Assembly: GCA_934183355.1 (NCBI GenBank)
Contig: CAKPST010000030.1
Location: 1 to 28,591 of the forward strand
DNA from: an uncultured Prevotella sp.
GTDB lineage: Bacteria; Bacteroidota; Bacteroidia; Bacteroidales; Bacteroidaceae
Direction of reading: 5' to 3'
Length of the DNA: 28,591 nucleotides
This document shows, piece after piece, positions 16,389 through 22,350 of the stretch. Positions within the stretch are counted from its first letter, which is position 1. Each line of letters begins with the position of its first letter. Under the pieces are notes generated by a model. It ran no database searches, was not told the DNA's origin, and worked only from the letters and a program-made list of their open reading frames with translations. The position numbers were made by a program, and so were the translations under genes.

Positions 16389-16988
16389 ATGAAAGAAATG
16401 GTCAGTACTAACACGCGCGACATAGCCCGAGAGTTGGCAAGACGCTACAGTACGATGACTCATGATGAACTTGATGTCTTGGAGAGTATTCTTGTTCCAA
16501 TCAAGTATGCAAAGGGTGAAATGGTGCTCAAGGAAGGCGAAGTGTGCAAGCAGTTCTTGTACATTGATAAGGGACTCATGCGCCAGTTCTATTTCAAGCA
16601 TGGCAAGGAAGTGACCGAGCACTTGGCACAAGACCACTCCATAGTGATGTGCATCGAAAGCCTGTTCAAGGAGGAGCCTACACGTTTGCAAGTAGAAGCA
16701 CTCGAACCAACCATTGTATATGCACTGCCAAAGGCCGATTTGGAACGCGTGGCACTGCACAACGTCAACATACAGATACTCTATCGCAAAATATTGGAGG
16801 AGAGCCTCATCCAGTCGCAGGTGCATGCCGACCTCGTGCGCTTTGAAACAGCACAAGACCGCTATAAGAGAATGTGCAAACTCATGCCACAGGTGGTGTT
16901 GCGTGCTCCACTTGTATACATCGCAAGCTATCTACAAATGACTCCAGAGACTCTGTCGCGTGTGCGTGCATCCACACTGCTCGACTAA
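16389..16988 (+). CDS. Crp/Fnr-family transcriptional regulator
   Basis: 199-aa protein. Residues about 28-125 form a cyclic-nucleotide-binding-like beta barrel (KGEMVLKEGEVCKQFLYIDKG is its typical entry), followed by a dimerisation helix and a short C-terminal helix-turn-helix (APLVYIASYLQMTPETLSRVR, near residues 173-194). Bacteroidota have many such proteins, most with unknown ligands; there is no Cys cluster for an iron-sulfur centre as in Fnr. An unusually good Shine-Dalgarno (GAAAGGA, 16373-16379) lies 9 nt before the start. The gene follows lepA, ends at a strong terminator, and is immediately upstream of the small-peptide unit, which it might control; that link is inference from position. 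Confidence 0.9.
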   Translation: MKEMVSTNTRDIARELARRYSTMTHDELDVLESILVPIKYAKGEMVLKEGEVCKQFLYIDKGLMRQFYFKHGKEVTEHLAQDHSIVMCIESLFKEEPTRLQVEALEPTIVYALPKADLERVALHNVNIQILYRKILEESLIQSQVHADLVRFETAQDRYKRMCKLMPQVVLRAPLVYIASYLQMTPETLSRVRASTLLD

Positions 16989-17010
16989 AACCAACTCTAA
17001 AAACTATAAT

Positions 17011-17056
17011 AAAGAGTGTGTCAAAACCCATTTGTGAGTTTTGACACACTCTTTTT
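17011..17056 (+). terminator. Intrinsic terminator after the Crp/Fnr gene
   Basis: A 17-bp perfect stem (AAAGAGTGTGTCAAAAC at 17011-17027, its complement at 17038-17054) with a 10-nt loop is followed by TTTTT. It separates the lepA transcript from the small-peptide unit. Confidence 0.92.
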
Positions 17057-17078
17057 ATATATTAATATATGCCAAAAC

Positions 17079-17101
17079 TGTCAAAAACTGCCTATTTGAC
17101 A
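17079..17101. promoter_or_regulatory. Operator-like inverted repeat upstream of the small-peptide promoter
   Basis: TGTCAAA (17079-17085), 9 bp, TTTGACA (17095-17101) is a perfect 7-bp dyad about 70 bp upstream of the -33 element at 17171. The same heptamer occurs in both arms of the neighbouring terminator. It could bind a dimeric regulator, but it does not match a site I can name. Confidence 0.3.
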
Positions 17102-17170
17102 CAAATTTACGACAACATATTGACTGATATCAATAAATATAAGACAAAGCAGAAATATATCGATAAAAAC

Positions 17171-17201
17171 TTGTGTGCGTACACAAAAGACATTATCTTT
17201 G
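17171..17201 (+). promoter_or_regulatory. Promoter of the 29-aa peptide unit
   Basis: TTG (17171-17173), 20 bp, then TATCTTTG (17194-17201) followed by CAC, an excellent Bacteroidota promoter. Transcription would start near 17208, giving a leader of about 150 nt before the first small gene. No conventional gene follows on this strand before the terminator at 17708, so the promoter itself shows that this region is expressed as its own unit. Confidence 0.72.
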
Positions 17202-17287
17202 CACCTGTTAAAACGAACGAGCTGAATGAAGCCTATCTTAAGCAACACGAAGCAAGTTCAGAGGCATTAGTCCTCAGCGCATCCTGT

Positions 17288-17343
17288 GATAACAATAAGG
17301 AGCGTAGGTAAAGAGATTTAGGATAACAAGTTTAGGATAACAA
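17288..17343 (+). repeat. GATAACAA repeats in the leader of the small-peptide unit
   Basis: TTTAGGATAACAA occurs twice almost back to back (17317-17329 and 17331-17343). The core GATAACAA also occurs at 17288-17295 and again before the second peptide gene (17533-17540). The copies sit just upstream of the two Shine-Dalgarno sequences. They may be a binding site in the RNA or traces of the duplication that produced the pair. Confidence 0.5.
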
Positions 17344-17360
17344 AAGAAAGGATTAGTATT

Positions 17361-17450
17361 ATGATGATTTTTGGTTTCATTTTCGCAATTTGTTGTGCAG
17401 CTATTGTTGAGGCTGTAGTAGTTAACAACAAGATCAACTTCACGAAGTAA
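17361..17450 (+). CDS. 29-aa hydrophobic peptide, tandem copy 1 (unknown function)
   Basis: A 29-codon frame starting ATG ATG and ending TAA. Residues 3-21 are hydrophobic with a pair of cysteines (C11, C12) and a single charged residue (E17); the tail is NNKINFTK. The Shine-Dalgarno AAAAGAAAGGA (17342-17352) ends 8 nt before the start. The downstream frame at 17570 has the same length and 12 of 29 identical residues (M1, M2, I7, C11, I15, A18, V20 to N23, T28, K29), and four of the conserved codons differ only at the third base, as expected for real coding sequence. It may be a single-pass membrane peptide, or a signal peptide cut after VEA (16-18) that frees an 11-residue peptide. I do not recognise a family. 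Confidence 0.62.
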   Translation: MMIFGFIFAICCAAIVEAVVVNNKINFTK

Positions 17451-17569
17451 TACAAATCGCACTGCCCTAAAAAGGACATGCACTTCATGAAGAACATAGC
17501 ACACACAAGGTAAAAGAGAGAAAGATTTTAGTGATAACAAATAACAATTAAAAAGAAAGGAAAAAGATT

Positions 17570-17659
17570 ATGATGCTTACAAGTTTAATCGTATTGGCAT
17601 GTGTTGTTTCTATTGCTCAGGCATTTGTAGTGAACAACAACATGTTCCTCACTAAGTAA
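17570..17659 (+). CDS. 29-aa hydrophobic peptide, tandem copy 2 (unknown function)
   Basis: A second 29-codon frame, 119 nt after the first. It begins ATG ATG, has a hydrophobic stretch (residues 3-21) with C11 and Q17, and ends FVVNNNMFLTK. The identical 11-mer AAAAGAAAGGA (17551-17561) ends 8 nt before the start, exactly as in copy 1. Residues 16-18 are AQA, which fits a signal peptidase I site, and the corresponding VEA in copy 1 also fits; the lack of basic residues at the N-terminus argues against classical export. By the positive-inside rule the only charge (K29) would place the C-terminus in the cytoplasm. A strong terminator follows 48 nt later. Alternatives are a small membrane protein that modulates a complex, a peptide signal, or a type I toxin-like peptide. 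Confidence 0.62.
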   Translation: MMLTSLIVLACVVSIAQAFVVNNNMFLTK

Positions 17660-17707
17660 TGTGAGCTTTTCTACAAAAGAAACTTTATTAACACAGAAAT
17701 AAAAGCC

Positions 17708-17762
17708 GACTGCTCTGTCTCCCAAAAGGTTTGCCTTAGGGAAACTGAGCAGTCTTTTTTTG
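17708..17762. terminator. Strong terminator after the small-peptide unit
   Basis: GACTGCTC (17708-17715) pairs with GAGCAGTC (17747-17754), extended by GT/AC and TCCC/GGGA and by an apical stem AAGG-TTTG-CCTT (17726-17737). Eight T follow on the plus strand. Read on the minus strand the tail is GGCTTTTATTTCTG, so it may also stop the rsgA transcript, which ends at 17778. Confidence 0.9.
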
Positions 17763-17777
17763 TTTATTTTTGCACGT

Positions 17778-18710
17778 TTAGTAGGCCTCACGATACTTGT
17801 TCTCATCCTTATCTTGCAACATAGAGAGATAACTCTGATAGCGCGATGCAGCAATATAGTGGTCCTCAACAGCCTTGAGAACAGCACATCCCGGCTCATG
17901 CGTGTGCGTGCAGTTGTTAAATCGGCAGTCCTTAGAGAAGTGGAATATATCCTTGAAATAACTCGTCAACTCTTCCGGTTCAATATCAAACGTGCCAAAA
18001 CCCTTTATTCCAGGAGTGTCTATCAGATATCCGCCCTCGGGCAGCTGCAACATCTCGGAGAAAGTCGTGGTATGCATACCAGTATTGTGAGCGTCGCTAA
18101 TAGACGATGTACGCAGGTTGGCATCGGGCAAGATGTAGTTGATAAACGTCGACTTGCCCACACCACTATTGCCACTAAGGAGCGTTATCTTGTCCCTCAG
18201 CATTGGTGCAACAACCTCCATACCCTGTCCGGTAGTTGCCGAGACAGCGATACATTTGTAGCCCACTGTCTCATAGAGCGTCATCATCATCTGCTGATAA
18301 TGACGTTCCTCATAAGAGAGAATATCAGTCTTATTGAACACCAACACCGTCGGCACGCTGTAAGCCTCGGCTGTTGCGAGGAAACGGTCGATGAAGATAG
18401 TGCTCGTCTGCGGATAGTTCACCGTAACGATGAGAAAAGCCTGGTCGACATTGGCAGCAATGATGTGGCTCTGCTTGCTCAGGTTCTGCGACTTTCGTAT
18501 GATATAGTTGCGCCGGTCGCAGATAGCAGTAATAAACGCCGTACCCTCCTGATTGCGCACTATCTCCACATTGTCACCCACAGCCACCGGGTTGGTGCTG
18601 CGTATGCCTTTGAGGCGAAAGTTACCCTTGATTTTACAATCAACAATAGCCCCCTCGTCAGTTCGCACAGTATACCAGCTACCCGTGTTCTTGATTACTA
18701 ATCCTTTCAA
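17778..18710 (-). CDS. rsgA: Ribosome small subunit-dependent GTPase A (RsgA)
   Basis: 310-aa circularly permuted GTPase that checks late maturation of the 30S subunit. An OB-fold domain spans about residues 1-70. The GTPase motifs come in permuted order: NKTD (126-129), SATTGQG (157-163), the P-loop GNSGVGKST (180-188), and DTPG (231-234). The C-terminal zinc knuckle is intact (C262, C267, H269, C275). Length is normal. It starts 17 nt after the frr stop, so the two are almost certainly cotranscribed from the frr promoter. This pairs two ribosome-cycle genes in one operon. Confidence 0.96.
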   Translation of the reverse strand: MKGLVIKNTGSWYTVRTDEGAIVDCKIKGNFRLKGIRSTNPVAVGDNVEIVRNQEGTAFITAICDRRNYIIRKSQNLSKQSHIIAANVDQAFLIVTVNYPQTSTIFIDRFLATAEAYSVPTVLVFNKTDILSYEERHYQQMMMTLYETVGYKCIAVSATTGQGMEVVAPMLRDKITLLSGNSGVGKSTFINYILPDANLRTSSISDAHNTGMHTTTFSEMLQLPEGGYLIDTPGIKGFGTFDIEPEELTSYFKDIFHFSKDCRFNNCTHTHEPGCAVLKAVEDHYIAASRYQSYLSMLQDKDENKYREAY

Positions 18711-18727
18711 ATTATCTACTGAAAAAA

Positions 18728-19288
18728 TTACACAGTCATAATCTCCTTCTGCTTAGCAGCGAGCAGATCCTCAACCTTCTTGACATATCTGTCGTGAATC
18801 TTCTGCAGTTCGCCCTCAGCGTCCTTCTCAAGATCCTCTGACAATCCGTCCTTGATACCCTTCTTGAGTTTATCCTTGGTCTCCTGGCGTGCATTGCGAA
18901 TCTCCACCTTTGTACGCTCGCCAATCTTGTTGCACTGCTTAACAAGCTCCTTACGGCGCTCCTCAGTAGGCTGCGGAATACCAAGACGGATAATCTCGCC
19001 GTTGTTCTCTGGAGTGATGCCTACATCGCTATCCATGATAGCCTTTTCGATATCGCGAATCTGCTTCTTGTCGAAAGGACGGATGGCGATAGTGCGTGGA
19101 TCAGGCACTGTAACGTTTGCAACCTGGTTCAGAGGAACCATTGAGCCCCATGAGCTAACTCTTACACCGTCGAGGATTGCCACGTTAGCACGTCCGGCAC
19201 GGATGCGTGCCAGCTGCTCCTCAAGATACATGGCTCCCATTTCCATGCGCTCCTCGGCGCTGTTCAATGTTTCTTTTACGTCTATCAT
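18728..19288 (-). CDS. frr: Ribosome recycling factor
   Basis: 186-aa protein that splits post-termination ribosomes together with EF-G. The frame extends upstream to 19339, but the ATG at 19288 gives the standard length and N-terminus ([18 protein letters not shown]). Family signatures are clear: [34 protein letters not shown], the hinge [13 protein letters not shown], and a C-terminal long helix with [15 protein letters not shown]. It is the first gene of the frr-rsgA operon. Confidence 0.97.
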   Translation of the reverse strand: MIDVKETLNSAEERMEMGAMYLEEQLARIRAGRANVAILDGVRVSSWGSMVPLNQVANVTVPDPRTIAIRPFDKKQIRDIEKAIMDSDVGITPENNGEIIRLGIPQPTEERRKELVKQCNKIGERTKVEIRNARQETKDKLKKGIKDGLSEDLEKDAEGELQKIHDRYVKKVEDLLAAKQKEIMTV

Positions 19289-19336
19289 AATTAGTATAGT
19301 ATTAGTATCAAATTTGTTTTTATGATATTTATTTTG

Positions 19337-19368
19337 CAAATTTAGCTAAAATACTTGACAATACACAA
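19337..19368 (-). promoter_or_regulatory. Promoter of frr-rsgA
   Basis: Minus strand: TTG (19368-19366), 21 bp, then TAAATTTG (19344-19337) followed by CAAAA. The frr start codon is 48 nt downstream of the -7 element. Confidence 0.55.
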
Positions 19369-19429
19369 TAATACAAAACAAAATATTTTCAGAAACAAGT
19401 ATTGCCAATCAGATTTGTCTGCAAAAAAT

Positions 19430-19460
19430 TTTGTGCTTATACCTATTTATCGTATCTTTG
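19430..19460 (+). promoter_or_regulatory. Promoter and leader of the aminotransferase gene
   Basis: TTTG (19430-19433), 19 bp, then TATCTTTG (19453-19460) followed by CATA. Transcription should start near 19467, leaving a leader of about 94 nt. The leader includes a small GC-rich hairpin (GGCG-GCAAG-CGCC, about 19482-19494) that I cannot match to a known riboswitch class. Confidence 0.72.
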
Positions 19461-19560
19461 CATATTGCAGTGAGACTGCTTGGCGGCAAGCGCCTGTTTA
19501 TGGGGTATGCCGACAGATATAAGATGACACTTATTATAATCAGTAAAAAAGCTATACGCT

Positions 19561-20769
19561 ATGCCAGAAATCTCAGTACGCGGACTTGAAATGCCCGAAT
19601 CGCCGATACGCAAATTGGCGCCGCTGGCCGCTTCAGCCAAGAAACGCGGTGTAAAAGTCTATCACCTCAACATCGGACAGCCCGACCTGCCGACACCACA
19701 GGTGGGACTCGACGCCCTGAAGCATATTGACCGTAAGGTTTTGGAATACTCGCCATCACAAGGCATCCAATCTTACCGCGAGAAGCTCACGGGCTACTAC
19801 AAGCGTTTCAACATCAACGTGACTGCCGACGACATCATCATCACGTCGGGCGGTTCGGAGGCTGTACTATTTGCCTTCATGTCGTGCCTAAACCCTGGCG
19901 ACGAGATCATCATCCCGGAGCCTGCATACGCCAACTACATGGCGTTCGCCATCTCTGCGGGAGCAAAGATACGCACCATTGCGACAACCATCGAGGAGGG
20001 TTTCTCGCTGCCTAAGGTAGAAAAATTCGAGGAACTCATCAACGAGCATACACGCGCCATCCTCATCTGCAACCCCAACAATCCAACCGGCTATCTTTAT
20101 ACACGCCGCGAGATGAACCAGATACGCGACCTTGTAAAGAAATACGACCTCTACCTCTTCTCTGACGAGGTTTATCGTGAGTATATCTACACTGGCTCGC
20201 CATATATATCGGCATGCCACTTGGAGGGCATCGAACAAAACGTCATACTCATCGACTCTGTTTCAAAGCGCTACTCAGAGTGTGGCATACGCATCGGAGC
20301 CTTGATTACTAAGAATCCAGAAGTACGTGCTGCCGTTATGAAGTTGTGCCAGGCTCGCCTTTCTCCCCCACTCTTGGGACAGATTGTAGCAGAGGCATCA
20401 CTCGACGCACCCGAGGAGTACTATCGCGATGTATACGAGGAATATGTAGAGCGACGCAAATGTCTCATCGATGGACTCAACCGCATACCGGGCGTATATT
20501 CTCCAATACCAATGGGTGCTTTCTACACCGTAGCACAGTTGCCTGTTGACGACTCTGAGAAGTTCTGTCGTTGGTGTCTTGAAGAATTTTCATACGAGGG
20601 CGAGACTGTTATGATGGCACCAGCAGCTGGTTTCTACACCACACCAGGCGTAGGCTGCAACCAAGTGCGCATAGCCTATGTGCTCAACAAGGAAGATCTC
20701 ACTCGTGCGCTCATCGTGTTGCGCAAAGCGTTGGAGGTTTATCCAGGACGAGTAGACAGCAAAGATTAA
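19561..20769 (+). CDS. Pyridoxal-phosphate aminotransferase, class I/II (aspartate aminotransferase-like)
   Basis: 402-aa fold-type I aminotransferase. Cofactor and substrate motifs: SGGSEA (96-101), NPNNPTG (171-177, Asn174 to the pyridine ring region), SDEVY (201-205), the Schiff-base lysine K236 in SVSKRYSECGIRIG, and the C-terminal Arg in NQVRIAY that binds the alpha-carboxylate. The family uses aspartate, alanine, aromatic or branched-chain amino acids with 2-oxoglutarate; sequence alone does not fix which. The pattern SKRYSxCGxRIG is common in the Bacteroidota group annotated as aspartate aminotransferase. It has its own promoter. The LolC/E-like gene follows after a hairpin. Confidence 0.9.
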   Translation: MPEISVRGLEMPESPIRKLAPLAASAKKRGVKVYHLNIGQPDLPTPQVGLDALKHIDRKVLEYSPSQGIQSYREKLTGYYKRFNINVTADDIIITSGGSEAVLFAFMSCLNPGDEIIIPEPAYANYMAFAISAGAKIRTIATTIEEGFSLPKVEKFEELINEHTRAILICNPNNPTGYLYTRREMNQIRDLVKKYDLYLFSDEVYREYIYTGSPYISACHLEGIEQNVILIDSVSKRYSECGIRIGALITKNPEVRAAVMKLCQARLSPPLLGQIVAEASLDAPEEYYRDVYEEYVERRKCLIDGLNRIPGVYSPIPMGAFYTVAQLPVDDSEKFCRWCLEEFSYEGETVMMAPAAGFYTTPGVGCNQVRIAYVLNKEDLTRALIVLRKALEVYPGRVDSKD

Positions 20770-20825
20770 TATCTATTTATGAGTAGCTATTCAAAATAGG
20801 ACTTATATTTGAATAAATATTTATG

Positions 20826-20855
20826 GGAGGGTATGGCAGCAAAACCATACCCTCC
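20826..20855 (+). terminator. Stable hairpin between the aminotransferase and the LolC/E-like gene
   Basis: GGAGGGTATGG (20826-20836) pairs perfectly with CCATACCCTCC (20845-20855), loop CAGCAAAA. The tail TAATATATATAC is not a true T-run, so it could be an inefficient terminator or a leader element for the next gene. A possible -7 box TATATTTG (20804-20811) lies just upstream without a matching -33. Confidence 0.5.
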
Positions 20856-20882
20856 TAATATATATACAGAGATAAACGTTAT

Positions 20883-22136
20883 ATGAATTTTCCCCTTTTT
20901 ATTGCCCGCCGCATTTATTCCGACCATACAGACGACCGACAGAAGGTGTCCAAGCCTGCCATACGCATCGCCACTGCCGGCGTTGCGATAGGACTGGCGG
21001 TGATGATTATAAGTGTATGTGTGGTGCTTGGCTTTAAGCACACTATTAGAGATAAGGTTGTGGGATTTGGTAGCCATGTGCAAGTTGCCAATTTTTATGC
21101 CTTACAGTCGGCAGCCACCGACCAACCTATACAGATGAACGACTCGATGATGCAGGTGCTACGCAAGACATACGGTGTAAGCCACGTGCAGCGTTTCGCC
21201 ACAAAACAAGGCATCTTGAAGACCGATAACGACTTTCTCGGTGTGTTGTTCAAGGGCGTTGGACCCGAGTTCGACTCTACCTTCATACACCAAAACATGG
21301 TTAGCGGCTCTATCCCTAAGTTCTCCGACTCGTCAAGCACCAACCGCATTCTTATATCTAAGACGATGGCAGACAAGTTGAAGGTAAAGAGTGGCGACCG
21401 CATCTTTGCCTATTTCATCGGCGACGGCGGCGTGCGTACACGACGGTTCACCATCCAAGGCATATATCAGACCAATCTCTCGCAATATGACAAGATTACA
21501 TGCTTCTGCGACCTGTACACAGCACGCAAACTGAACGGATGGACTGACGACCTTGCAACGGGTGCCGAACTAACCGTCAGCGACTTCTCTAAACTGAATG
21601 AGACTGCCGAAGTGCTTGTCAACCGCGTCAACCGAACACAAGACCAATATAGCAACACCTATTCGTCTAAGTCAATCCGCGAACTCTCGCCACAGATATT
21701 CTCATGGCTCGACTTGCTCGACCTCAACGTGTGGATAATTCTTGCCATAATGACTGCCGTGGCAGTAGTGACCATGATTAGCGGACTGCTCATTATCATC
21801 CTCGAACGCACCACAATGATTGGCATACTGAAAGCTCTCGGAGCACGCAATTCCACCGTGCGCCACACTTTCTTATGGTTTGCAGCCTTCATCATTGGCA
21901 AGGGTCTGTTGATTGGCGACCTCATAGCCCTCGCCCTCATCTTCCTACAAAAGACAACAGGCTTAATAAAGCTCGACCCAGCCACATACTACGTCGACAC
22001 CGTACCCGTAGAAGTCAACTGGCTCTTTGTCATTGCGCTCAACATAGCCACATTGCTCATCGCCATGTTTGTGCTCATAGCCCCGAGCTACCTCATTTCA
22101 CATATACACCCGGCTAAGTCAATGCGCTACGAATAG
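20883..22136 (+). CDS. LolC/LolE-family (FtsX-like) ABC transporter permease
   Basis: 417-aa inner-membrane protein with the MacB/FtsX topology: one N-terminal helix (about residues 27-50), a large periplasmic domain (about 51-270), and three C-terminal helices (about 280-305, 325-355, 380-405). The N-terminus (FPLFIARRIYS) and the coupling segment ERTTMIGILKALGARNSTVR are typical of the lipoprotein-releasing LolC/E type. The expected role is to extract lipoproteins from the inner membrane with a LolD ATPase, which is not in this window. The C-terminal HIHPAKSMRYE is the usual ending of the group. A hairpin terminator follows. Confidence 0.88.
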   Translation: MNFPLFIARRIYSDHTDDRQKVSKPAIRIATAGVAIGLAVMIISVCVVLGFKHTIRDKVVGFGSHVQVANFYALQSAATDQPIQMNDSMMQVLRKTYGVSHVQRFATKQGILKTDNDFLGVLFKGVGPEFDSTFIHQNMVSGSIPKFSDSSSTNRILISKTMADKLKVKSGDRIFAYFIGDGGVRTRRFTIQGIYQTNLSQYDKITCFCDLYTARKLNGWTDDLATGAELTVSDFSKLNETAEVLVNRVNRTQDQYSNTYSSKSIRELSPQIFSWLDLLDLNVWIILAIMTAVAVVTMISGLLIIILERTTMIGILKALGARNSTVRHTFLWFAAFIIGKGLLIGDLIALALIFLQKTTGLIKLDPATYYVDTVPVEVNWLFVIALNIATLLIAMFVLIAPSYLISHIHPAKSMRYE

Positions 22137-22144
22137 CCGATTTG

Positions 22145-22215
22145 AACACATGAGAACATTAGAACACGTTTTGGAATAATACATGGTCTAATGTTCTCAT
22201 GTGTTATATTTTTCT
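22145..22215 (+). terminator. Terminator after the LolC/E-like gene
   Basis: A 19-bp perfect inverted repeat (AACACATGAGAACATTAGA at 22145-22163, its complement at 22187-22205) with a 23-nt loop is followed by ATATTTTTCTG. The core CTAATGTTCT recurs once more at 22219-22228. Confidence 0.8.
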
Positions 22216-22295
22216 GTCCTAATGTTCTAATATCTTCAAAAATCTATACTCTTACCTAAAAAACACCATTAAAAAACCATTTACCGCACAAAAGT

Positions 22296-22327
22296 TTTGG
22301 GAATGTGCAAATAATGATGTATCTTTG
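22296..22327 (+). promoter_or_regulatory. Promoter of the acyl-CoA synthetase pair, with overlapping dyad
   Basis: TTTG (22296-22299), 20 bp, then TATCTTTG (22320-22327). An 8-bp perfect inverted repeat, TGTGCAAA (22304-22311) and TTTGCACA (22324-22331), overlaps the spacer and the -7 box. Because CAC after the -7 box is common in this window, only the left half-site is unexpected. Confidence 0.72.
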
Positions 22328-22350
22328 CACAAAATTTTGAAGATTGTGCA

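Noticed and set aside
17102..17133. Possible minus-strand promoter (TTG, 21 bp, TAAATTTG) pointing into the Crp/Fnr terminator
   Set aside because: The match is to a short AT-rich motif in AT-rich DNA, and no gene lies downstream on that strand. It could make an antisense RNA to the regulator, but nothing else supports it.
17069..17311. 80-codon plus-strand frame before the small-peptide genes
   Set aside because: It overlaps the whole predicted promoter at 17171-17201, has no ribosome-binding site, and its low-complexity Lys/Asn/Tyr-rich product resembles translated AT-rich spacer DNA.
17208..17700. Antisense RNA promoter over the small-peptide genes, as expected for a type I toxin-antitoxin pair
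   Set aside because: I searched for the complement of TAnnTTTG on the minus strand across this stretch and found no convincing one. This does not exclude a toxin role with a different control.
17760..18701. 313-codon plus-strand frame opposite rsgA
   Set aside because: It is antisense to rsgA, whose permuted GTPase motifs and zinc knuckle are complete, and it starts within the terminator T-run.
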